DNA from: Branchiostoma floridae
Taxonomy: Eukaryota; Chordata; Leptocardii; Amphioxiformes; Branchiostomatidae
Direction of reading: 5' to 3'
Length of the DNA: 64,000 nt
Assembly (NCBI RefSeq): GCF_000003815.2
Contig: NC_049983.1
Coordinates: 21,574,506-21,638,505, forward strand
Position numbers and translations under genes: made by a program. Under the pieces are notes generated by a model. It was not told the DNA's origin. It made no database searches and worked only from the letters and a program-made list of their open reading frames with translations. The first letter of the stretch is position 1; every line of letters begins with the position of its first letter. Shown piece by piece: positions 11,942 to 23,600 of this stretch.

Positions 11942-14027
11942 GAAGCTATTTCCTGATGACATAGTTTATAAACCCTTGAATTATTCTATCTGTGATAGTT
12001 GTTTTTGGAAGGTCCACAAAACTCTCGTTGTTTTGCGACATTACATACTTGATAATTACACATGTTTGACACACCATCAGCACCATGCACGTATACTGTA
12101 AGATTTTGCTGGAAGTACAATTCATTGAACCTTGATCCCCACAACTGATGGATATGAAAGTCAATATGCACACAACCAAAATGGGTAGTCTTCTTTTGAG
12201 TGTGTACAGAGTTTGATGTGACTCGTTTTCACCTGTCTGGCATAAAAACAAACCCCCTGTAGCCCCATCTTATAGTTTTCAAGCCTATTGTGTCAAGATT
12301 GGTGAAGTAACCAAATAAGTGTGCAGTGACATGTAGAGATCTGTTAAATGTTATGTTTGTGAAACTAATTGAGAGGAAATACATGCCTACAAAAACAACC
12401 TATTGCCTACATTACAACTGTGTGGTTATTTCTTTACATTTATCATGAAGTGTTGGACTGGTGTCTCTTTTACTGAAAGAGTAAAAAAATTGAGAAACTA
12501 AATGGTAACATTTCTGAACAAATGCATAATGTTTGCTTTCACAAGATCCAGCCTAACAAACTACTACCAGTATTCTGTACTGTAGTGTTTATTTTTACTC
12601 AAACACATTCATGTATATGGTGAACAGCCCCTTTAGACATGCCCTACCACTTCGGATACCACCACCACTTGCCACATTGTGTGATTAAAACACCATGGGG
12701 TGTCTGCTACTTTACCAGTAACTACTAGTATCTTGACAGCTGTCTCGTATGGGATATTAGCCTTATTTATTTGGACTGGAAGAAGAGTATGAAGAAATCG
12801 AGGAAAACCATGTTTACATTCAGTGAAAGAATTGAAATGCCACCTCCAACTTGGCTGCAGTAGCGCCAGAATCATCATATGTATTATCGAGACAGACATC
12901 CCCATTCGGCATAGGTTGTGATGTCGTAACATCATAGAAGTACCACAAGTAGTGAATAATGAAGCTATGGTGGTAGTTACAGGTTGTGTGCTATAAGTCA
13001 CATCAGCAGAGATGTCCAATGGTGAAAAGACTATTGAGTGAGATTGATCTCATCAGCAGAGATATCCAATGGAGCAAAGTGTATTTTTGTGACCAATGGC
13101 AGGCACACATCTTTATAGACCAATCGCCAATTGGTAGTTTTCCACTCCTTGGCAAATGCAGTCCTTTATCTGGCTAGGCGAGATGTCAGCTTTCTTACTT
13201 TGCATGAGTGCCACTGTGAAAATAATTTGCCACACCATCACAGACATCACTCAGATGATCAGATCTTCAACACAAGGAAAGTATCATTAGACCAAATTTA
13301 TTCACAAACTTTGCTGAAACAAGCCAAAGTGGCATTCCAGTGAAGGAAGTACTGTATTGGTTTTTATTGAATGGCATATATGTAGCATTATGGCTTTGTA
13401 TGTAGAATAAGCCAGCAATAATAAACTTTGTAATAGCCTATGCATGCAAAAAGCAAAATAGTACTTAATACATAATATACTAGAAGAAAAACTGTAATAT
13501 AATGCAATATGCTTGATGTATGGATGCAACGTCTGCAGTTTACATTTACCATATCAATAACATCTGGTGGGTAAAGGTATTTGTTTATGCTACCTGTAAG
13601 AAGGGAGACAGGAACACCTGTTAGCTGGCCAGAAATGGATATGGGTAATGCCTGATGAAAAGTCAGTATTTCAAGAAGGTAACAAAGTTTACAACACCGT
13701 GAAATACGATTTCCCCTCTTATAGATAATCTTTATTAAAGGGACACTATCATTGCACTGAACACAATATACTGAAGTGGAAAAACTCATTTCTTTTGGTG
13801 AAAAATGAAACAGGCACTGAACTAGTATCCGCGGCCACCCCAAGAAATTTGCTTTGAAGCCTGGAAAGGATCGTCATCAAAACACTGCGCAACCACAGTA
13901 CAGAGCTGTGGTGTCCATATTTATTCATTGCTCGGTAGATAAATTACAACAACCGATTTCCATATTGGATATAGTTTAAATAGTTCAGCATTTTAAGGAA
14001 TCTATTTCAAACAGCGGGGCAGCAGTA
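11942..14027. other. NDUFB11 3' flank and intergenic DNA, no gene seen
   Basis: AT-rich DNA holding the NDUFB11 3' UTR (end not determined) and intergenic sequence. Near 13000-13075 a segment resembling ATCAGCAGAGATGTCCAATGG occurs twice about 48 bp apart. The stretch around 13735-13850 begins AAAGGGACACTATC and may be an old repeat. A 151-codon minus-strand frame at 13388-13843 has no family resemblance and no ATG-plus-splice support, so it is not called. Confidence 0.5.
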
Positions 14028-14073
14028 TTCGTGGCTTGAAGTTGGAGGCTCAGCTGTTGTGGAAATATTTCAG
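14028..14073 (+). other. Probable noncoding first exon of the two-membrane-segment gene
   Basis: The sequence ends CATTTCAG-like at 14073 and is followed by GTAAAAG, a usable donor about 450 bp upstream of the acceptor TTTACAG at 14527. No ATG is needed from it because the coding start lies at 14554. Its 5' limit is not visible; the coordinate given is nominal. Confidence 0.35.
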
Positions 14074-14553
14074 GTAAAAGACCGATTTCTGAGAGATATA
14101 TTTGCAGATTCATGATGTGATATATGCATTTTTGGTACAACCAAAACATTTGCATCTGCTATATCAGGGCTAAATATGGGTCATGTCCTATATGTTAGCA
14201 GCTGTCACTTGTCATCTATTTATTTGAATGGGGGGAGGGGTAATAAAATGTAGAAACAACACACCATCTTTGAGTTTAAGGTTTCTAAACTTATGTAATC
14301 AATATCAATACTTAACTGTTATATCTGACAGGGAATGCATTAGTTGTAATGTGTTGAATGTGATGTAATTTGATAGCAATGAAAATATGAATTATCATAT
14401 TACCTATAACGTTACCTGTGTTACTGAGTGAAATTTTTTGTAACATTAACATAAGCAAATTCATATCTTAACCTTGTCAAGATGATTAAGTGATTAGTTT
14501 CTCAATGATGGAATTTGTTGTTTACAGTTATCAAAATTAACACTATCCCAGCC

Positions 14554-15470
14554 ATGGCAGTGAAGTCTCCCCCAATCTTCTACCACTCCCCCACCCCACA
14601 CAACGCTCCCATTGCCTTCACCACTCCACTGTCCAAGCTGCTAGCCCAGCGAGCCAGGAGCTTCCTGTGTTTCGGCCAGTTCCTACACGGCAGCATGTTC
14701 CTGATGCTGGCGTTCGTTGCCATGGCGGTGGGGTGCTCGCTGGAACCTCTCAAGTCACCAGACCTGGCTAATGCAGTGGTAGGAAACACATAGTCTGGAA
14801 CCACATCATTCTGTGGCATTTGCTATTGGAGGAACAGTGTAAGTAGTTTAATCAGTTTAAAAGGCTATCAATGATGACACTCATGTTAGCATTGTCTGGC
14901 CAACCTCTACATTTGTTTACATGAGGCTACATGTATTTTCATGTAAATCTTGACCAAGGCTGTCTCCAGCTTTGGCTGAACCCTGAGCGATGTAACTTTG
15001 GTAAAACAAATAAAATGAAATGAAATGAAATTTTTTACTATCCCTCATATTGTTTGGCAGCCAATATTGTTAATTTTCCTTGTAAAATCTGTCATTTTAA
15101 GCCATGAAAACACATTTTCATCAATTTTATGTACTGAAATTCAGACGGATGGGATGTAATATCTGACATGATTATCAAAAAAGTTGAATCATTAAAAGAA
15201 TGTCAGCACTCTAATGAGCTTCAATGACAAACTTTGTTCTACGTATCTTGTCCTATCCAGATTTTATTCTGCATGGTGGTGTCCACTACTGCAATTACCT
15301 TCACAGTCCTCCCGGTCAGCATGGCCGCATCTGCGGTCAAGGAAGCACGACAACGCAGCAAGGCCCCCATCACAGGACCCGTAGAAGTGGGCACATTTAA
15401 GAAGATTCCTTTTGAAGACGGTATCCAGGAGGAAGAAAACACTGAGCTTTTGAAGAGTGTAACCATATAA
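14554..15470 (+). CDS. Small two-membrane-segment protein, unrecognised
   Basis: Two coding exons, 14554-14778 and 15261-15470, joined in phase 0 (donor GTAGGA, acceptor TCCTATCCAG), give 144 residues. The frame ends in TAA at 15468-15470. A noncoding exon ending at 14073 (donor GTAAAA) and an acceptor at 14527 probably supply the 5' UTR. The protein begins MAVKSPPIFYHSPTPHNAP, has one hydrophobic segment around residues 45-62 (MFLMLAFVAMAVGCS) and a second starting right at the exon junction (ILFCMVVSTTAITFTVLP), then a polar, acidic tail ending EEENTELLKSVTI. The pattern suggests a hairpin membrane protein. I do not recognise the family. A second good donor (GTAAGT, about 14839) would extend exon 1 through an in-frame TAG, so an alternative short isoform is possible. 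Confidence 0.72.
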
Positions 15471-17679
15471 ACCCTCTTGGTGTAAATGTTCAAATTAACC
15501 TACAATGGTACATGTACTAGTAGTACTTTCAGAACAAGTATACTTTCAGAACGCACAATTGTTGCTAGCTAGATAGCTTAGCTTAGCCCAGATATAAGTG
15601 GCTAGCAGCCTACTTGAACAAACCTAAAACAGTTGCTGTACAGATAAGATCATGACATTTAAAGCTATTGTCACAATTGTACTTAATAAGATTGATTGAC
15701 TTACATGAACAATGTGTAACATGAACGATAACTTTTGGTGTCTATGTTGCAACAGGATTTAATTTATCACAGTGTAGGACAGTAATAATCTACATTATAT
15801 TATTAGTAAATCCTAGAAGTATGAATGTCCTATAAAGTCTAGTATTAACTTGAGGTATGTTGGTGCTGTATTCATGTATGTTTGATTTAGTGATCCATGA
15901 ACTGCCTGTCACATAGGCAAAGATTATGGGATGCTATGGACATCTGTACAACTTTAACATGCTTATTAGTTAGGACTCATTCCTACCATTAATATATTAG
16001 AGAAGATTAGATGAGAGTGTTTGATGTACTATATGTAAACTATTTAATGATGACTATTGAAGCTTGTCGCACATAATGGTTTGATTTTTGTTTCTTATCT
16101 TACCGGGTATCAACAGAGTATGTATACAATCTCCAATTATCCAGATAGCATTTAACTTGCACAAAAGATCATAATAGATATTTGAACTATTATTTGATAA
16201 GTGACATTAGGTGTATAACAGCACTCATTAAACTTGTAATGCAGGAACCAGTATGTCATAATGCAGAGATAAACTGATATAGGTTGACAATCCCTGATGT
16301 AAAAGCATGATATAATATGCAGTGTTATCCAAATGATCATCCTATAGTTTAGACAATTGTACCCACAGATATATGCTGTGTAAAGGGAAACTACATCATG
16401 ATATTGAAGTCACAACAATTGGCATTTATGATTTTATATTTATTCAGTACTTTGTACAGGAGCACTTTCTTACACAAATGGTTGACATACAATATGGACA
16501 CAAGTTGTAATGGACAGTTACATACTTTACTAGGACTACAGTGTATTGTAAGCTACCGTAAATATCGCTTTTTTTTATAAATATTTCTTCTCCTAAACTC
16601 TCCGAGGTAAGAAACTGCGATTGCCTTACAGAGTGTTCGATCCAGCTAGTTTCAATACAAAATGTACTAGTAATGGGAGTACATAGACATCTTCGGTTCA
16701 AGGTGATGACCACGTGTAAAGGTCATTGCCAATTTATGTAGTACACATCAGCAGTTTTATTGGAGTTTTTATTCACCAATAAGTGAGACTTGTGTGCCCA
16801 GCAATAGTACTTTATTTCTAGATGCGCTGTTTCGACCCAACCTGAACAAAGTGTATCTATATAACTTCGCCTACTTACTAAAGTGGACCTCGGTAGATGA
16901 TAACCTAGGTGCAAAATATAACACGAATTGTGTTGTTCTTAACATCAAGATCCAAACCTGGATACATCAAACCCAGTGTAAGGCAACCACAGCATAAAAA
17001 ATTCATTTTCCCTCCATTTCTTTCTGGTTTTCAAAACATATAACTGACTCAAAATATATCTATATGTCGCAGAAACACTAAGCTTTACAAACGCTATGCT
17101 TTACAGTGTGAGCAGTTCCAACTGATGTAAAACAAATCAAATATTTCTGTGACCAGTAACAATTCAGCTACAATATTCATGTAACGACTTTCACCAGAGA
17201 CATACCTCAAAACAATAACCAGTCTTTTGATTCAGACATTTCCGTCCTAAGAATTGATCTCTAAGTAGAGCACCATCGATTGTAGACACAATGAAAGTAT
17301 CTAGAAATGCTTTAATAGCCAGTCTTTAGATGCACACACAAGCACCAAAGCGTCGCGGCGAACAATGGCAGCTTGTCAAAAACGTTAAATGTTGATCCCA
17401 CTTCAAACATTTGTTATATGCCATCATTGTGGTGCTAAGTTTTCCTATGAATAAGAATACAGCGTAGGATTCTGTGTGTCAGAATAGCTATAAGATGCCT
17501 AATAATGCACACATCCTACTTGGTAAAGCTACAGAAACTCAGCATTTTTTCATGCACTCCATAGCCTTTCGTTATATGTCTTACAAGAAAGAGCTCAAGA
17601 GGCAGTACGTCTCTATTTTTTTTACGTCGTAGATCTACGGGCGCTGGAAGGTGTCAGGGGTTGAAGCACCGTTCGAGAC
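15471..17679. other. Convergent 3' flanks, no further gene
   Basis: The stretch between two convergent genes holds the 3' UTR of the plus-strand two-exon gene and, on the minus strand, the 3' UTR of the OAS-like gene. On the minus strand, AATAAA occurs near 16816-16811 and again near 16762-16757, both plausible poly(A) signals for the OAS-like transcript. The rest is AT-rich with no supported frame. Confidence 0.45.
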
Positions 17680-20600
17680 TTAGAGCTTGAGGATGCCGAG
17701 ACTCTGTCCCCATATCCAGGCCTCATGACGCATCATGTTCCAGGACTCCATGGTCTCGCCGACGTTGAAGGCGGGCATGGCGGGGTCCTGTACCACAGGC
17801 AGCCGGCTGATGTGCTCTACACGGTACAACTCGGGGTCGTAGTAGTCATTCCAAGTCACTCTGGAAACCCACAAAGAATATGGTATTTATAAAAAAAATG
17901 CATAAGATGTTACCTTTATCATCTACGGCCTTATATACTATTGCATTGAGTTGAGTGCTAACTGTGTTCAAGTTTCACAAATGAAGACCTATATATGAAG
18001 CTATCCAAGACGTTCCTGAACTGGTTCCAGGATTGGCACGACAAGGTATGATGATGATGCAAACATGCTAAAAAAAAAAAGCTACGACAACGTTTGATTC
18101 GGATCAATCGGAGTCCCTCAAATCTGATGTGTCCACAACTCTCTATGCACAAGTTGTCGAGGAAAATTGTGACCTTTAAGCCTAGCAAGGGTGGACCAAA
18201 AACGCGGAATAAGACAAGAAGGTCACAATTTTCCCCCAACATCCTCTGCTTGGAGAGTGGCACTCGGTACGTATTGCGTCTGCGCCACCGTCACTTCAGC
18301 ACCACGGACGGACCACGTGACGTACCTGCCGACGGCTCTGTCCAGTTTCTGCGTCAGGTTGATGAACTCTCTCAGGATGTCCTCTTCCAGCGGAGTGTCA
18401 CCAATAGACTCAGTGCTGTGATAAATGCGAAAATTGGATAGACTTTGTTAGGAACACGTGGGCTTGGTCACAATAACGAAATAATTTTTGTGCCGTGCTG
18501 TGCTTCATGCATGATACTTGTGTATCGTAATCATCCCATTATCATATATCATATCATATCATATATTATAATTGCTTGAGTAATTACTATTTGGTGTATC
18601 TCTATATCAGTTTTCTATCATGAATAGAAATGCACATGTATAGTATAATGTAGTCCGTTATCTAAGTAGTTACAGTTCAACAAAAATGCAGCAAGAGTTA
18701 GAAAAACGGAGATAAATGTAGATTTCTACATGTTAAATCTTCCTGTAAACATTTTCATCTTTGCACCTCGATAGACCCAACGTCTAGCGTAAATATCCCC
18801 CAGAGATGGAAGTGGTGTACGAAAAGAATAAAGCAAACAGGGTGTTTGTGAATATGATCGGACACCTACAATCTACAGGCTTCCTCGTAGGCCTTGTGGA
18901 CCATGAGCGTCAGCAGGTAGGAGTTGGGACGCTTCTTCTTCTCCCCCCAGTCCACACAGTTGCGCCAGTTCTTCACCATGCGCACCACATCCTTAACCTG
19001 TGAAGGCAGAGGTACACCGTTGAAAACCCCAAGATGTACTCGATGTAATTAACACTACGAGAGTTTGATTTTACTTGTGTTTTTCGAGCAGCGTCCAAGC
19101 ACATGTCGATCGGTCAGATGAGATGATCAGAAACTACAAAAGTACCAGCTTACCAGTTCTGGGAGCCCGGCAACCCACGCGTTCTGACGACGAACGGCTG
19201 AGATGGCATAGCTGAAAACAGAAGGGGCACATCACAACATGTCAGAACATTCAGACATAACAGTCTGGGAATATGTTGCTCTTGATTTGCACATTCCGAT
19301 ACATGCTGGATCGTTATATTCCGCTGATAATTCTAGCCCATTTTTTACCCGGAAAAGAGACTTGTACACTAGGAATACTTACTAGGGAGACAGTCGACAT
19401 TACGCGCTTACTTTGGTTGCTTTGCATATTGTTGACTACACTATATTTACATCCTTCCACGCTGACGTGGGTCAAGAAGACGCGCGCATTGTTTTTCAAA
19501 GACGGAAACTAGTTAGGAGAGCTGAAAAGATAGCTCTTTTCCGCTCTCCTCACCAGTTTCGGGCCTTTGTGTCCCGGATCATCATGGCCTCGCGGTACAG
19601 GTGATCGTAGTCGTGGTCGGTATCGCCCCATTCACGTGTGAAGTACATGTCCACATCAACATCTTCCACCATGAACTGCAGGGTGGTCTGGGAGTGACCG
19701 ACGAACGTCAGGTCGGGCAGCTGGCCTGAAAAGGGAGGATAGAAGAAATCATTTATTCATTACCGTCACTCAGAAGCTGACACGTGGGAAAAGGACGACA
19801 ACCCGAATGTACAATAACCTGGAAAGTTACCAATATTCAAGGACAACACCAGTGAAGTCATGGCTATAGTTCATGCAACGTTATGTATTTACAAGTGGTT
19901 CTCAATTTCTATTGTTTTCTATGATTCAAGTGACCGAGCTTAGCAAAAGCGTTCAGCGTTACTTACCCTCTTCTAGAGCTGCCTTTTCCAGAATCTTGCG
20001 ATAGGCCACCACAGCAGATGGTAGCCACATCTCATGGCCACCCTTCGGGAAGTCTGTTTGAGAAGATACGGGTTTGGATTTTGAGATGTGATCATTTCAA
20101 TATTTTGGTAGTGGTCAAAGATAAATCGAAATCTCAACTATTTAAAATCTTTCAACTGTTCAAAATAGATTTTGTTCTTTGCCTTACAGACCCGGATAAG
20201 TTTCACATTCCTCATAAAAAATGTATCATGTATCATTCATTTTTGCCTAAAACGTCGTTTACTACAATGGCAATATGTTTTAATAAGATTATTACTTATA
20301 GAATTTGGACGTGGTCAAATTTGCAACTTGTATCGTTAGATCGAAATCCCGGAATACTCACCGTCGCTCAGAACGACGATCTGCACGGCTGCGTAGGACG
20401 GTGCGGCGGTGCCCTGGCCGATAGACCCTCCGAGTATGATCTCAGTGGCTGGGACAGGCATGTGGGTCTGGGCGACAAAATAAGAAAACAACATATTTGG
20501 TACTGACAATTCCAGTTCACCATAGATGTTAACTTGCATGCTAGTTACGGTAGTCGCGTCTTGTTTCTCTATATTGCTAATGCTACATTTCACACGTTAA

Positions 20601-23600
20601 TTTTTTGTGCTTTATGTCTACTTTCTTTCTTGACGACCAGCCTCAATAATAAGTACTGACATGCAGCGAGGATGATGATGATGAAGATAATGACTTGTAC
20701 CGACGAAGTAGATTCTTTTAAATTACATGAACAAGAATGAAGGCGTAACGATCACATCTTGGCACTCTACCTTGAGGAAATCCAGCACCCTGTCGATGAC
20801 GCTTGAACGATGCTTACGCTCCACGTCGTCCACAATGGCGTCATCCAGGAGGATGTCGACGCTATCCTCGTTCTTGCACTTGGCGTTCAAGCGCTTGAAC
20901 TCGTCCTTGCTCTTGAGGGCGGGCGGGATGTACTGGCGACTCTCGTCCTTCTCATACATGGCGGCGCCTGCGCGGATGCGCTGGTGAGGAGCGCGGCGGT
21001 TCAGATCTTCCAGAAGGTAGTTCAGGTACTCCCTGGCGACCTTCTCGTTGGCGGCAACGTTGGTGATGGAACGAACGAGCGGCTGTCGGCCGGGCATTCT
21101 GGCACGTCGCTCGCGTGCGGTCTTCCTGGCCGCCAGCTTCGCGGCGCGCCTCGCCTGCTCAGTCGCATGAGTGACTTCCTCGTCCTCGGTGCGCTTGCGC
21201 CGACGGGCTTCGTCTGCCTCCTCACGCATCCTGACGCGCTGCAGGCGGGGGTCGGTACCGGCGTCCGCACCCAGCTTCTCATCGCGGAGACGCTGCCAAC
21301 GCTGGCTCGGGTCAGCCAGCTGAGATTTTCTCTTTGCCTCCTCTTCCGCCTTCTTTTTCATCTCCTCCTCCCTCCTACGGCGCGCCTCTTCTTCCTCCTT
21401 CTTCCTGCGTGCCTCCTCCTCTTCGCGCCTCTTCCTCTCTTCCTCCTCACGGCGCTTCCTCTCCTCCTCCTCACGCCTCTTTCTTTCCTCCTCCTCTTTG
21501 CGCCTCCGTTCTTCCTCCTCGCGCCGCTTCCTTTCCTCCTCCTCACGCCGCTTTCTTTTCCTCCTCTTCCTTGCGNNNNNNNNNNNNNNNNNNNNNNNNN
21601 NNNNNNNNNNNNNNNNNNNNNNNNNNNNNNNNNNNNNNNNNNNNNNNNNNNNNNNNNNNNNNNNNNNNNNNNNNNTCCTTCTCTCCTCTTCCTCGCGGCG
21701 CTTTCTTTCTTCTTCTTCACGGCGCGTTCCTTTCTTCCTCCTCTCTCTTGCGTCGTGCCTCGAGTTCTGCCAGGCGGCGGGCTTCTTCTTCCGCAAGACG
21801 TGCTTCCTCAAGAGCCTTCTTCAGCATTTCTTCAAGCTCCTTCTGCTTCTTCTTTTGCTTCTCGGCTTCCGTAAGAGCCTCCTTCGAGGTTTCGAAATGG
21901 AACTCTTCGCCGGGTTTTGCACCAGCTGGTGCCTTTTTGAGCCCAAGGCTGGATTTCGGTTTTTCATCTTTCTTCGCCGGTTCGGCTTTTGCACCGAACT
22001 TCTTGGCAGCAGCTCCCAAAACCTAGAAGATCAAAATAAGGTAGAAGGTGTTACAGGGTGTATCCTTCATTGACATCGCGCACAAGTGGCTACACACTTA
22101 TTTTTGTTTTTAACTTGTATGTAATGTATATATTTAGATGGGTTAGTTGTGATTTCACAATGAGGAACGCAGACCCAGGTAGTTACAGACCCAGGGAATG
22201 TACAAATATATAAACTTAACGGAAGTCGATACATGATATAACACTGGTCACTTTAGATTTTTAACGACCTTGATGATGTAAAAATTGCAATGAAACTTGT
22301 GTCTTAATTTTCATATTTTTTGTTGATTGTACAGTAACGTAGCGTCAATTGAGTGTGCTTTCCTTTGCACTGTTTCTTGATAAACATTTTCGATCTAGAG
22401 ATATTGACGTCAAAGCCAATGAAAAGTTCCGAACTTCCAAGAGTCCGCAAGAAATCTTAAGTGATCAGTGTCAGTGACATGGCGGAAACAATCGTCGGGG
22501 AAACAAGCTATGACCTTGGACAGGACGAACATCGCATCTTTGCAGGGACACGTACTGTTGTCTAGAATCGTAGTAAGAACTGAACAGAATTTGTTAACTT
22601 TACAAGAACGTCCATGTCTGTGAGACACGCAATGAAACGGACGACCACAGCACGCACAGAGGGGACGGGAGACGTGTTCTGAAACATACGACAGTTCACA
22701 GTGAGACAGACACCACGATATCACCATGGGTGCGAGACGTCACGTTGATGACTCATGTCCTACCTCCTCAGATGTGCCCGTACTTTTCTCTGCATCGGCC
22801 TGTCAGGGGCAGAAAGTACAGTGTTAGAGTTCCGCACATACATGCGCTTTGAGCGGATGTTTTTGCAACCGCTAGCAATTTCTGTAATACATAGCCTCTA
22901 CCAGGCTCCGTGGATGGCTGGTCAAATAGTAGAAATTGGACAAATAGAGTCAATAATAGTACGTTAGGAGAGTCGGTAGAGGCTAGTAATACATTCTCAC
23001 CGGCTCCGTCAGCAAGCTACGCACATTTGGAGGTTGTAGTCGTTTGGGTTTGATTTAAAAGTTGAATATTCTCGATTTCAGTGACTAGTGTAAGGTAGGG
23101 ACGGGCTAGTGAACAGGGTACGTGAATCCCTTGGTGATGACTCGGAGCGCGACATGCTTGGCATTCTTGACGCACCATCAAATGTTCACGGGTATTTCCT
23201 CTTCTGCAGACACGTTGTACAAGTACCATCAGCACAAACATAGACATCTGCGCTATGATGTGCTTGTTACGTTAACACTGTGACTGAATGATAAAAAGTA
23301 GAACAATCGGTGGTGAACAAGTTGTTGTATCCTAGATCTTGAACAAAGAAACACACGTGAGTCAGTACGGCAAGTGGATAAATTATATTCCATTCTATCC
23401 ATCCTTTGTATGGGCGTTTCTCCTTCCTCAGTCAAGAGCCCAGTTGATCAGTGTTACCTTGGCGTTTCTGTCTCCGACATATGGGTAAGCGAGTGGTATC
23501 AACAGTGATATTCATAAGAAACAGAACAAAACAACAGACATTCTGGAGGTAACATTTGTTTATTCGCTGAAGTGTGAATCGGCCTAGAGAAAGAACAAAT

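Noticed and set aside
13388-13843. 151-codon minus-strand frame
   Set aside because: Composition looks like translated AT-rich repeat DNA, with no family motif.
14779-14840. Possible exon extension reading VGNT then stop
   Set aside because: Splicing at 14778 gives a phase-0 join to the next membrane segment without a stop; the extension can only be a minor isoform.
20810-21874. Long plus-strand frame of 354 codons, Leu/Ser/Phe-rich
   Set aside because: It is antisense to the charged-helix repeat of the OAS-like gene; the openness follows from the repeat composition and crosses the N run.
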